36,831 nucleotides of DNA, taken from a virus. Below the pieces are notes generated by a model. It was given only the letters and a program-made list of their open reading frames with translations, was not told where the DNA came from and did not search any database. Below are positions 22,888 to 30,939 of the stretch, one piece after another (the stretch's first letter is position 1; every line of letters begins with the position of its first letter). The stretch spans positions 1-36,831 of IMG/VR virus record IMGVR_UViG_3300045970_000329. One strand, 5' to 3'. Both the position numbers and the translations under genes were made by a program.

Positions 22888-24855
22888 TTACCTGCTCATC
22901 AGGCCGTAGGTGGGGGAGTAGGAGACGCCGCGAGCGGTCTTGTCCACGGCCGGCTTGGGGGCGTAGCGGAGCTGCTGCTTCTCGTAGACCCACCGAATCT
23001 CGGCCTCGGTCATGGGCCGACCCTTGGCGTCCTTGAGAATCTTCTCCCGCATCAGCGGAGGCGGCCCGCCCTGGACCTTGCGCCAGTCCTGGTTAGCCGC
23101 TAGCAGGGCGTCGGGCGTGAAGTACCCGGGCTCCACGTCGGGCGAGTGGCCGCGCAGGAGCTGGACCTTGCGACCCGCCTCCACCTCGGAGTCGGATAGG
23201 ATGGGGATGGACGGCAGGCCGGACTGCGCCGCCTCGTCGGCCGTGCCCTCCCGGTCGAAGTAGCCCAGCGAGCCACCGCCCTTGATCTTGTAGGTGCGGT
23301 TCACGTCGAGAACCAGGCCCTCGACCTCGGCATTGGTGATGCGCTGGCCAGCGTTCTTGGGGTCGCGCTTCTGCGCCAGCAGGATTGGGGCGACCCTGTC
23401 CTGGAGCATCTTCCACTTGTATTGGTCCTGGAAGTCCCAGGCGTTGAAGGGCTTGGTCTTGGTGGCCTCGGACAAAACGCCCGCGTCCACGGCCGCTGCG
23501 TGGAGCGTTTGGTCGACGCTTTTGAGGATGGCCTCGGGGTTGTTCCGGTCCCGGTGAACCTGCTCGACCTTCCCCATGATTGCCAGGCGGAACCGCTTGG
23601 GCAGCGTGGAGTAGCGCGCGTCCTTGAACAGCTTGTCCTCGCCGGACGCGCTCCATAGGTCGGCGTTGCGGTCCACGTCAATCATCAGCCCCAGGTAGTT
23701 CTTCTCCTGCCAGGGCTCCAGCTCGCCGGACTCCTTGTGGGCCTGCTCGGCCCGGGCTAGGCTCTTGAGCCGCTGGCGCTGGTCGGGGGTCAGGTCGGCA
23801 TCTAGCTTGGGGTTGGCCGACAGCCAGGAGTCGTAGGACGTGCCGTCCGGGTACTTCTGGTAGGACCCCAGGGCGTTGTCCCAATACTGGTTCTCCACCA
23901 GCTTGGTGCCGCTCTCGTTGGCCGACACGCGATGCTGCCACGCCGTCATCGACGCATCGAAGTCGGGGCCGGCGCTGGGAAACAGCTTCTCCAGCTCCTT
24001 CTTACCGGCGGTGAAGTCGAGGCTCTTGTTCGGCAGAGTGAACTGCGTCTCCAGCCGGCGAGACAGAACGTCGGCCCGGCCAATGCGCGCGACGTGCTCG
24101 ACCTTGGCCTCCAGCTCGGGGAGGTCGTCGCCCAGCTCGGCCCGGTGCTTGTTGAGCTGTTCCAGCGCAACCTCGAACCCGCCGGGCAATCCCATCAGCG
24201 TGCGAATCTGGGCGGAGTAGAGCTGGCCCACTTGCTGCTGCTCGAACGACTTGGCGGCCTCGGGGCCCAGACCCTTGGCCTGGGCGTAGATGGCCGTCCG
24301 CTCCCTGACGCTCTGGGCTTCCTCCTCGGCCACCCCAGGGGTCAGGGCCTCGCGCGTGGCTCGGCGGACGGACAGCGAGTGGCTGCCCTGGAAGGTGCGG
24401 TCCCGGTCCACCTCGATCTGCTGGCCAACGTGGGCCTCGCCGATGCGGTGCATCTGCGACAGCTCCTTGTTCGCCTCCTGGGTGAACAGGGACTTCTGCT
24501 CGTCATTGGCCAGGCCCTCGTAGGCCGACTTGGCTCGCTTGTCCGCGTCCTTGTAGACCTCCTCCGCCGCCTCGGCCGCATTGCGGCCCTCCTGCCGGCG
24601 CAGGAACTCCATGTTGGAATCGTTCGCGTCGCGCTCCCTGTTGAGGGCGTCCTGCACGGCGGTCACGTCCGCCTTACGCTTCTCCTCAAGCTGGATTTGC
24701 CGGTACTGGTCGACCACCTTGCTAGCCGTGCTAGCCGCGGCCGAGACGACGGAGGCGCCGAACTCTCCGGCCTGATGGTTGGCCTGCTCGAACACGACCG
24801 GCTGGGACCGCTCGTCGAGACGGGGCGCCGAGAGCGTGGGGATGGTGAACGCCAT
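22888..24855 (-). CDS. Internal virion (ejection) protein, gp15-like by position
   Basis: A 655-residue, mainly helical and charged protein, read from ATG 24855 with an AGGA site in the previous gene's stop region. Residues 30-150 are long helices (VVDQYRQIQLEEKRKADVTA, NAAEAAEEVYKDADKRAKSA). The middle has WQHRVSANESGTKLVENQYW and similar segments. The C-terminus is tyrosine-rich (SYSPTYGLMSR). Length, helical content and location between the gp14-like and giant proteins match the internal core proteins of short-tailed phages, which form the ejection channel. Direct sequence similarity to T7 gp15 is not obvious. It ends 7 nt before the giant gene, indicating coordinated expression. Confidence 0.72.
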   Translation of the reverse strand: MAFTIPTLSAPRLDERSQPVVFEQANHQAGEFGASVVSAAASTASKVVDQYRQIQLEEKRKADVTAVQDALNRERDANDSNMEFLRRQEGRNAAEAAEEVYKDADKRAKSAYEGLANDEQKSLFTQEANKELSQMHRIGEAHVGQQIEVDRDRTFQGSHSLSVRRATREALTPGVAEEEAQSVRERTAIYAQAKGLGPEAAKSFEQQQVGQLYSAQIRTLMGLPGGFEVALEQLNKHRAELGDDLPELEAKVEHVARIGRADVLSRRLETQFTLPNKSLDFTAGKKELEKLFPSAGPDFDASMTAWQHRVSANESGTKLVENQYWDNALGSYQKYPDGTSYDSWLSANPKLDADLTPDQRQRLKSLARAEQAHKESGELEPWQEKNYLGLMIDVDRNADLWSASGEDKLFKDARYSTLPKRFRLAIMGKVEQVHRDRNNPEAILKSVDQTLHAAAVDAGVLSEATKTKPFNAWDFQDQYKWKMLQDRVAPILLAQKRDPKNAGQRITNAEVEGLVLDVNRTYKIKGGGSLGYFDREGTADEAAQSGLPSIPILSDSEVEAGRKVQLLRGHSPDVEPGYFTPDALLAANQDWRKVQGGPPPLMREKILKDAKGRPMTEAEIRWVYEKQQLRYAPKPAVDKTARGVSYSPTYGLMSR

Positions 24856-24858
24856 GTC

Positions 24859-25386
24859 CTAGACCACCGTTCCGGGCGGCTTGGGGCCGCCCTGCTTGAA
24901 GTACCCTGTGGCCTGGAGGCCGCTCAGCCCGGAGCTGGCCGCACCGCCCACGCCGCCGATGATGCCGCTGGCCAGCGCCATGCGCCCGGCGGCCTTGGCG
25001 TCCTCGGACGAGTTCCGGAGGTTGACGGCCTGGGTCTTGAGGCCCCAGGCTTCCCGCTGGGCGTTGTTGCGCGCCACCTCGCGGTCCAGGCCCGTGATGG
25101 CGGCGCCATCCAGGACTGTCTGCGCCGCCGAGCCGCTGGACACGTCCACGCCCTGACCCGCGTAGCCGGCCACCTGCTGGCCCTTGATGGCCTCGCCCTG
25201 CATCTGGACTCGCGAGGCGTCCGACTCGCCCTGCTGGAGCGCCACCGACGCGGCCTGCTCGGCCTGGACGGCGTTGCGCTTCATGGCCGCCGCGTTGGCG
25301 TCGGCAGCCTCCTTGTCGGCCACGCCCTTGGCGATGCCGCCGACCAGGGCAAGGGTGCCCATCGTGATGGAGACGGGTTCACACAT
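24859..25386 (-). CDS. T7 gp14-like internal core protein
   Basis: A 175-residue protein that begins MCEPVSITMGTLALVGGIAK, a start shared by many podovirus gp14-like internal proteins. A central Ala/Gln-rich helix (AAMKRNAVQAEQAASVALQQ) and a glycine-rich membrane-like end (GIIGGVGGAASSGLSGL) complete the pattern. In T7 the protein is ejected first and sits in the outer membrane during DNA entry. ATG 25386 overlaps the previous stop by 8 bp. Position between the gp13-like and large internal proteins supports the call. Confidence 0.8.
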   Translation of the reverse strand: MCEPVSITMGTLALVGGIAKGVADKEAADANAAAMKRNAVQAEQAASVALQQGESDASRVQMQGEAIKGQQVAGYAGQGVDVSSGSAAQTVLDGAAITGLDREVARNNAQREAWGLKTQAVNLRNSSEDAKAAGRMALASGIIGGVGGAASSGLSGLQATGYFKQGGPKPPGTVV

Positions 25387-25852
25387 GACGCGACCTCACA
25401 GCCGGGCAGAACGGAGCCCGCTCGACGCCGTGCTCGACGGCCGGGTAGATGGTGAAGCCCAGGTGCCGAAGGAACCGCTGGGCCTGGACGTACTCCTCAT
25501 CCACGAATTGGATGAGGGTGGGGAACTCGATGGCCCACTTGTCCACCAGGCTGCGGGCCAGGCGCATGAAGGTGGTGGGGTGCTTCTCGACGCCGTAGCC
25601 GGTCAGCAACCAGGGGATGGCGGTGGGCCCAAGCAGCTCGGGCTGGCACAGGCCGAACATGGCGACTGGCTCGGCGTCGAAATAGGTGGCCCAGGCCCGG
25701 CCACCGGAGGCGGCTAGAGACTCGGCTAGCGCCTTGATGGGCGAGAACCCGGCGGCCCGCTTGACCTCCAGGGCGTCGGCGGGGCGCATCCTGGGGGCCA
25801 GGGCCACCACATCATCGAAGGTGGCCTTGTGAATCTCGACGTGAACGCTCAT
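25379..25852 (-). CDS. T7 gp13-like internal virion protein A (acetyltransferase fold)
   Basis: A 157-residue protein. RMRPADALEVKRAAGFSPIK (21-40) and WATYFDAEPVAMFGLCQPEL (54-73), then PWLLTGYGVEKHP, match the DUF2833/T7 gp13 family. That family has a GNAT-like fold (FLRHLGF near residue 128 is a typical last helix of a GNAT) but is structural: in T7 gp13 it is a virion-assembly protein. ATG 25852 overlaps the gp12-like gene's TGA by 4 bp. Whether it keeps acetyl-CoA binding is unknown. Confidence 0.82.
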   Translation of the reverse strand: MSVHVEIHKATFDDVVALAPRMRPADALEVKRAAGFSPIKALAESLAASGGRAWATYFDAEPVAMFGLCQPELLGPTAIPWLLTGYGVEKHPTTFMRLARSLVDKWAIEFPTLIQFVDEEYVQAQRFLRHLGFTIYPAVEHGVERAPFCPAVRSRHV

Positions 25853-27891
25853 GCGCCTCCGACCTCCACTTCCCGGGAAGCCCCCAGCACCGTGACGGGC
25901 AGGGGGTCCGACTGCCGCAGGGCGGCCCGGCCGCCCCGGTTCCAGGAGCTGGACACCGACACATCCAGGCGCTCGTTGTAGAGCCCGAGCGTGGCGGCCG
26001 TGAATCCAAGGGGGGCGCGCCAGGGGGTCAGGTCGGACAGCGACTCGCCGGAGTAGAGCCCGGCCGTGCGGTCCACCTCCCAGGTGACGCGGGAGACGTT
26101 GCGAACCTCGCTGGGGCGGTCCCGCTGGTCGAGGTCCAGGTCCAGCAGCTCGATGTCGGACTGGTAGGACAAGCCCACGCAGACATCGGAGGCCGCGACC
26201 GGGAGGGTGATGACCCCGCCGTTCACGGTTAGGGTGCCGCGGACGATACCGTCGGCCAGCGCCACAACCGACCGTCCCTCCAGGTGCGCCAGTCCCGTGA
26301 CGATGGTGGTGGCAGAGGCGGAGTGCTGCCAGATCGAGGCGTCCAGAAAGCAGCCCAGCTTGATGTCCGTAACCTGTCGGCTAGCCGACCGCTCGATCTG
26401 CCGGACGCCATTCCGCAGGACGATGGCGTACACCACGTCCTCCGAACCCTCGGGGATGGAGCAGACCGACTCGAACGTCCCCTGGGTGTCGTGCTTGGCC
26501 CAGGCGGCCACGTTCATTTCGCGCGAGTAGGTCATGCTCACCAGCGAGCCGTCGTCGCGGACGCCCCACATGATGGGGTAGGGAAGGCGCTGGAAGGTCC
26601 AGTCCACGATGGTCCGGCCGGCGCTGGCCAGCAGATGGTTGGCGACCAGGGACACCTCTCCGCCATCCCAGCCGCCGCGCTGGCCGTCGAAAGCCAGCTC
26701 GCGCACCGTGGACTGCTGGGATTGGAGGTACAGCACCACGTTGTTGACCACCAGCGGGCGCAGCCACGAGCATCCATTGAAGCTGGCGGGCACGAGGTTG
26801 ATGTTGGTGGGCGACATGGGCCGGTCGCCGGCGTCCGCCGCGAACTCGGTGTTGGCCGTGAGCACCAGGAGGTGGCGCATCGACACCAGGGCGCGGACCT
26901 CCTCGTACTGCCGGCTGCTCACCGTGAAGTCGATGGCGTCGTCATCCTTCTGCGGCAACGAGTAGTCGAAGTTCTTGGGGGCGCCCACGCGCGAGGCCAC
27001 CACGCGCTGTGGGTAGCTGGGCTGGTTGGCCATCACCAGACGCTGCTGGTGGTAGACGACCACGGCCGGGTTCTCGCTGCTGGCGAACGGGTCGCGTGCG
27101 CTGGGCGGGCGGTCGGAGTAATTGGGGACCTGGCCCTCATCTTGGAACCGGACGCCGTTCGACTTGCCGACGTAGCCATAGACCCCGTAGCGCCCCCGGT
27201 ACCAGCAGTAGGAGGTGGCTCCCGCGACGCCGTCGGTGAACAGGGTGACGGCGCGGTCGGGCGCCACGACGACGGCGGCGGACGACAGCACCGGGGACGG
27301 AAGGCTCTCCTCGTCATCCTTCACAGCCGTCACCACCCAATCCCACTCCTTGGTGACGTGGGTTGGGTCGGCAACCGTCTGGGGGGTGTTGAAGAAGTAC
27401 GGCGAGGCGGTCGGGGCGCTGATGCTGCGAACGACTGCGAAGCTGGCCAGCGTCCAACTCGACTGCGACACGCGACGCAGCTCGCGGGGGGCGTGCGATG
27501 GGTGCGTGATGGTCAGCGTGTCGCCGCTTTGCACGAACTGGAGCCTGGAGAGCTGGGCCTCGGCGTACGGCGTGACCACATCGACGGGGGCCAGCAGGGC
27601 ATCCAGCACGAACCCGCCGCCCTGGATGACCCGGACGTAGAGGTGCCCGAACTCCAGGACGTAGGACTGAGTGGTGGAGAAGGTGAACGGAATGAGCCGC
27701 GACTTCGTGGCGCTGCTCTTGGTGGCGCCGACGTACTGGAATCCGGGGCGGTTCATGGCCGCGCCGGTGGGGGTGGCGAAGAAGTTTCGGAGCGTGCGGA
27801 CCGCGGCAGCGCGCGACGGGATGTCCGTGCGCGACTGGAGGTTCTGGGCAACCTCTCCGCCGTGAAAGCTGGACTGCCGGATGACGGCCAC
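25849..27891 (-). CDS. Tail tubular protein B (T7 gp12-like)
   Basis: A 680-residue tail protein starting at GTG 27891 with GAGGAG in the end of the gp11-like gene. The N-terminus carries the family signature: IRQSSFHGGEVAQNLQSRTD followed by RTLRNFFATPTGAAMNRPGF with the conserved NF..TP.G....PG, then SYVLEFGHLYVRVIQGG. The rest is beta-rich (propeller-like in T7), with short repeats such as VVYHQQRLVMAN. It forms the tail nozzle below the gp11-like ring. The sequence is intact and its length is within the range seen in T7-like phages (about 650-800 residues). Confidence 0.92.
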   Translation of the reverse strand: MAVIRQSSFHGGEVAQNLQSRTDIPSRAAAVRTLRNFFATPTGAAMNRPGFQYVGATKSSATKSRLIPFTFSTTQSYVLEFGHLYVRVIQGGGFVLDALLAPVDVVTPYAEAQLSRLQFVQSGDTLTITHPSHAPRELRRVSQSSWTLASFAVVRSISAPTASPYFFNTPQTVADPTHVTKEWDWVVTAVKDDEESLPSPVLSSAAVVVAPDRAVTLFTDGVAGATSYCWYRGRYGVYGYVGKSNGVRFQDEGQVPNYSDRPPSARDPFASSENPAVVVYHQQRLVMANQPSYPQRVVASRVGAPKNFDYSLPQKDDDAIDFTVSSRQYEEVRALVSMRHLLVLTANTEFAADAGDRPMSPTNINLVPASFNGCSWLRPLVVNNVVLYLQSQQSTVRELAFDGQRGGWDGGEVSLVANHLLASAGRTIVDWTFQRLPYPIMWGVRDDGSLVSMTYSREMNVAAWAKHDTQGTFESVCSIPEGSEDVVYAIVLRNGVRQIERSASRQVTDIKLGCFLDASIWQHSASATTIVTGLAHLEGRSVVALADGIVRGTLTVNGGVITLPVAASDVCVGLSYQSDIELLDLDLDQRDRPSEVRNVSRVTWEVDRTAGLYSGESLSDLTPWRAPLGFTAATLGLYNERLDVSVSSSWNRGGRAALRQSDPLPVTVLGASREVEVGGA

Positions 27892-27893
27892 GG

Positions 27894-28778
27894 CTACCAG
27901 CTCCTCGTGGTGATGATCTCGCTGTCCGGCTGGCGGTCGGGCACCTGCTCGTTGAGATCGCTGGCCAGCGCCTGGTTGAAGGACAGGGTCGCGGCCTGGA
28001 ATAGCGTGGTGGCCAGCTCGGGCTTGATGGCCATGGGCATAGCTAGCCGGCTAGCCAGCTCGAAGATGAGGGCGTCCGCAAAGGCGTTGGACCAGAGCGA
28101 CGGGTCGGTCACGCGGGCGACGTAGGCCAGAGAGGCGGGCGAGAGGTCGCAACAGAGGATGCGCCCCGTTGCGGTGTCGTTCATTTCGATGGCCCACGGC
28201 GTCGGGACGGACTTGCCGGTCGCGCGGTAGCCGGTGTCCAGGTCGATGGAGCGCAGGAAGTCGCTGGGCAGGGCGTAGCAGTAGCCCCAGCCGTACCGGA
28301 CATGGTCCGTCAGCCGCAGCAGCTCGGCGCGCCGGGTGGCCCAGCTCCAATTGTGCCGAGCCATCAGCCGGTCACGGGTGCGGGCGAAGAACAGCACGCC
28401 CAGCTTCTCGGACTTGGTGACGGGGGAGGCGAGGCTGGCGATGGTGGTTGTCTCGCCCAGCGCGCCCAGCGCCATCTGCACGATGTCCAGCTCGGTCGTG
28501 GTGAGCGAGGTGCTGGTCTGCCCGACGGTGAAGGCCGAGCCCACCGCGGACTGCGACAGAGCGTCGGTCGCGGTGATTCGGTACCAGCTCGTCGAGACTC
28601 CGACTCCATGGACCAGGAAGAACAGCCCGGACGTGGAGTCGTACACGGTCACGTCGGTCAGGGAGTGCGTAACCGTTCCGACCGTGCTCCACGCTCCGGT
28701 CGAGGTGGAGGCTGTCTCGACGAGATAGCTGACAATGTCAGCGTCGGTGGATGGGAGCCAGGTAACCTTGTTGGACAT
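27894..28778 (-). CDS. Tail tubular protein A (T7 gp11-like) with N-terminal Fn3-like domain
   Basis: A 294-residue protein. Residues 95-294 are gp11-like: TELDIVQMALGALGETTTIA (about 93-112), FFARTRDRLMARHNWSWATR, then YCYALPSDFLRSIDLDTGYR, and a helical end ALIFELASRLAMPMAIK. This adaptor ring joins portal to nozzle. Residues 1-88 are an extra beta-sandwich resembling fibronectin type III (VTWLPSTDADIVSYLVETAS, SLTDVTVYDSTSGLFFLVHG, SWYRITATDALSQS). T7 gp11 lacks such a domain, so this is a fusion that may reach the outside of the tail. It starts at ATG 28778 after AGAGAGG. Confidence 0.87.
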   Translation of the reverse strand: MSNKVTWLPSTDADIVSYLVETASTSTGAWSTVGTVTHSLTDVTVYDSTSGLFFLVHGVGVSTSWYRITATDALSQSAVGSAFTVGQTSTSLTTTELDIVQMALGALGETTTIASLASPVTKSEKLGVLFFARTRDRLMARHNWSWATRRAELLRLTDHVRYGWGYCYALPSDFLRSIDLDTGYRATGKSVPTPWAIEMNDTATGRILCCDLSPASLAYVARVTDPSLWSNAFADALIFELASRLAMPMAIKPELATTLFQAATLSFNQALASDLNEQVPDRQPDSEIITTRSW

Positions 28779-28790
28779 TAGGTCCTCTCT

Positions 28791-29978
28791 CTAGGGGACG
28801 GGGGCGGCGTAGCCGCCTGGAGCTGGGCTGGTCGAGGGGGCGGCGTGGACCCCGGGCACCAGGGGGGCGTGTCGCTGGGCCTGGCCCGCTGCGGGCCCGG
28901 GGGCGGCGCGGGCGACATGGCCCTCATTGTGCGGGGGCGATGGGTTGCTGGAGCGGGCGCCGGCGGCGGGAGGCGGGGGAAGGATGACCCCGACGGCCCA
29001 GCCCATCATCGGGGAGTAGATGAGCACCAGGTCGGAGGCCGACGCTATCCAGGAGGCCAGAATGGAGCCTGTCTCGGCGAACCGCCCGGAGTCCAAACTA
29101 ACAGACGCAACCGAGGCCAGTACGGTGGGCGCCTCCGCTAGCTGGAGTGAGTCTGAGGCTGACAAACCCCACGCGGCGACGACGGAGGCAGAGTCAACCC
29201 CCTGGCGGGCGTCATCGGCGGACGAGGCCCACGAGGCGACAATAGAAGAGGGCTCCGCAAGGGAGGCTGCGTTCGACCCAGAGGCCGACCATGAGGCTGT
29301 GACCGCTCCGCTCTCGGAGTAGGAGCTACCGCCACCGCCCCCGGAGGCGGGATTGAGGGCGAACAGAGTCCACTCAAACAGACCGGGGCTTGCGCTGTCG
29401 CCCCCCGACGTGACTGTGGCCCGGGTGGAGGTGATGCTAGCTGCCGACGCCGAGGTCGCATACCAAACGCCCTGTGCAAAGGTGTATCCGTTTGTTGCAG
29501 AGTAGTCAGATACAGATATTGCGGTATTGGTGGTGAAGGACGGAGCAGCCCCAATGGTTGCATAAGCCCGACCGTCTGCGTCCTGCGCTTGGAGGGCGAA
29601 TAGGGTGGCCACAACCACCGACCCGGCCGGAGCTAAAACCGTCAGCGACCCTGCGGTGGTCGAGTAGGTCGACTGCACCTCGGAAGCAATCGAGGCTATC
29701 GGGGTGGTGGTGTCCACGCCCGAAAATCGAAACACCTGGGACCTGCCAAATTGGCCGTAGACCGATGATGTGGAATCGCTACCCGTGGCGATGCGCCAAA
29801 AGACGGTACAGATGCCGGAGGGCGTGCTCGAATGGGCGGCGCTCCATCCCGAAAACCACGAGGCCGCTGTGTCTCCGTAGGCAAGCATCACCAGAAGGTC
29901 GCCCACCGTACCGGCTGGCACCCCGGGGTCCGTCCATGCGTCGCCGGGTATACCCGCGCCGACGTAGGCGATGGCCAC
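28791..29978 (-). CDS. Virion surface/fibre protein with 20-residue tandem repeats
   Basis: A 395-residue protein starting at GTG 29978. Residues 1-210 look like a beta-sandwich domain (TVGDLLVMLAYGDTAASWFS, APAGSVVVATLFALQAQD, GLFEWTLFALNP), related in look to carbohydrate- or decoration-type phage modules. After GGGGGSS (213-219), residues 221-316 are five repeats of exactly 20 residues: position 10 of each unit is W230, W250, W270, V290 and W310 (SGAVTASWSAS, SSIVASWASS, ASVVAAWGLS, APTVLASVAS, TGSILASWIAS). Residues 330-395 are Pro/Ala-rich and disordered. The gene sits between the head and tail genes. Codons of the repeat region are less GC-biased than the neighbours. Function unknown; probably a fibre or decoration. 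Confidence 0.7.
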   Translation of the reverse strand: MAIAYVGAGIPGDAWTDPGVPAGTVGDLLVMLAYGDTAASWFSGWSAAHSSTPSGICTVFWRIATGSDSTSSVYGQFGRSQVFRFSGVDTTTPIASIASEVQSTYSTTAGSLTVLAPAGSVVVATLFALQAQDADGRAYATIGAAPSFTTNTAISVSDYSATNGYTFAQGVWYATSASAASITSTRATVTSGGDSASPGLFEWTLFALNPASGGGGGSSYSESGAVTASWSASGSNAASLAEPSSIVASWASSADDARQGVDSASVVAAWGLSASDSLQLAEAPTVLASVASVSLDSGRFAETGSILASWIASASDLVLIYSPMMGWAVGVILPPPPAAGARSSNPSPPHNEGHVARAAPGPAAGQAQRHAPLVPGVHAAPSTSPAPGGYAAPVP

Positions 29979-29988
29979 GGCAGCTCCG

Positions 29989-30387
29989 CTAGCTAATGCT
30001 GATGGCGGTGATGTTCTCCGACATGGTGTCGGCGACCGTCAGCGTGCGCGGCGTGGAGAGCGCGCCCCAGGAAATGATCTTGCCCGCCGTTCCGCTGGCC
30101 GCCGTGCAGAGGAACCAATGCGTGGCCCCCGTGATGACGACGCCCGTGCCCCAAGTCACGGCCGCGCCCATCGAAAGCACGGCGCCCGTGATGGTGGCGT
30201 TGGCGCTCGTCCAGTTCTTGCGAGCCGCGCCAACCGCGGCCTCCGAGGCAGCCACGCTGGCCAGCGTTGAGGCCGCCGTGGGTGCGGCGTTGACCAGCCC
30301 GATGTAGAGCTGGTTCGCGGGGATGGTCGCGCCCTTGGCGATGGCGTCGAGGATGTAGCCGCTGCCTTCGGTGGTGATGTTGGCCAT
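29989..30387 (-). CDS. Small structural protein (head-fibre/tail-fibre-like)
   Basis: A 132-residue protein. The frame is open further, but ATG 30387 has AGGGAG 7 nt upstream and begins MANITTEGSGYILDAIAKGA, so it is preferred. NQLYIGLVNAAPTAAST, then GAARKNWTSANATITGAVLS and SWGALSTPRTLTVADTM, match a widespread small beta-rich phage structural family found near capsid and tail genes. Its role (head fibre or connector decoration) is not settled. It is the first gene after the hairpin at 30424-30480. Its TAG stop lies inside a GCTAGC palindrome. Confidence 0.72.
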   Translation of the reverse strand: MANITTEGSGYILDAIAKGATIPANQLYIGLVNAAPTAASTLASVAASEAAVGAARKNWTSANATITGAVLSMGAAVTWGTGVVITGATHWFLCTAASGTAGKIISWGALSTPRTLTVADTMSENITAISIS

Positions 30388-30423
30388 TCGTGTGCTCCCT
30401 GCCGCCGCTTGCGGGACGGCCAA

Positions 30424-30480
30424 TGAACCGTTGAACGAGACGGCCCTCCCGGTAAGGAGGGCCGTCCTTTCAGCGGTTCA
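30424..30480. terminator. Two-tier hairpin after the capsid block
   Basis: Inner stem ACGGCCCTCC (30440-30449) pairs perfectly with GGAGGGCCGT (30456-30465) around a 6-nt loop. An outer stem TGAACCG (30424-30430) with CGGTTCA (30474-30480) adds 7 bp. For leftward RNA only CTCGTTC follows the inner stem, not a clear U-tract. It would slow or partly stop late transcription after the cement gene, so tail genes may be expressed less than head genes. The palindrome would work in either direction. Confidence 0.7.
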
Positions 30481-30485
30481 GCCAG

Positions 30486-30905
30486 CTACGGGACCGAGAC
30501 GCCCGCGAGCAGGATGTCGGTCTGGACCAGGTCCTCGTCCACGAGGAACGACTGGACGGTGGCGGTCGGGGCGGTGCCGGCCTGCGTATACTTCACGCGG
30601 TAGTACCGGAACGGGGCGGTCGGGGGGCAGTCGAGGTGGTACACCTTGCCGGCCACCAGGTCGGCCGCCGCGATGGCGCGGGAACCGACCGACTTCTCGC
30701 TGGCGAACGTCGCGGCGGTGTCGCCGAACAGCTCGATGGTGAGGGTCGGGGTGGTCCCGCCCACGGCCGAGACGGCGGTGGACACCCGGAACTCGTCCGG
30801 GCGGATGGCGGCCGACACGTCGATGTAGTCGGTGCCGATGGTGGTCACGGCGCCGGTGATGGCCTGCGCCGTGGTGTTGAAGCAGAGCTGCGCGTCGAGG
30901 ATCAT
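30486..30905 (-). CDS. Bbp16-like capsid cement protein
   Basis: A 139-residue beta-rich protein. The opening MILDAQLCFNTTAQAITGAV and the core TPTLTIELFGDTAATFASEK, KVYHLDCPPTAPFRYYRVKY match the Bbp16 family, named after the jelly-roll cement protein of Bordetella phage BPP-1, which clamps capsid subunits from outside. It directly follows the major capsid gene, as in BPP-1. ATG 30905 has AAAGGA upstream. Confidence 0.85.
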   Translation of the reverse strand: MILDAQLCFNTTAQAITGAVTTIGTDYIDVSAAIRPDEFRVSTAVSAVGGTTPTLTIELFGDTAATFASEKSVGSRAIAAADLVAGKVYHLDCPPTAPFRYYRVKYTQAGTAPTATVQSFLVDEDLVQTDILLAGVSVP

Positions 30906-30939
30906 GTGGTGGTTTCCTTTCGGGGGTCGCTAGCCGGGG

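Noticed and set aside
16629-23036. A 2135-codon open frame on the plus strand
   Set aside because: It lies antisense to the giant virion gene, is a by-product of high third-position GC, and shows no plausible domains. The minus frame has phage-like domains and fits the operon.
23932-25455. Long plus-strand frame over the internal virion genes
   Set aside because: Antisense shadow spanning two well-supported minus-strand genes and ignoring their boundaries.
26284-28125. Long plus-strand frame over the gp12-like gene
   Set aside because: Antisense shadow; the minus strand encodes a recognisable tail tubular protein.
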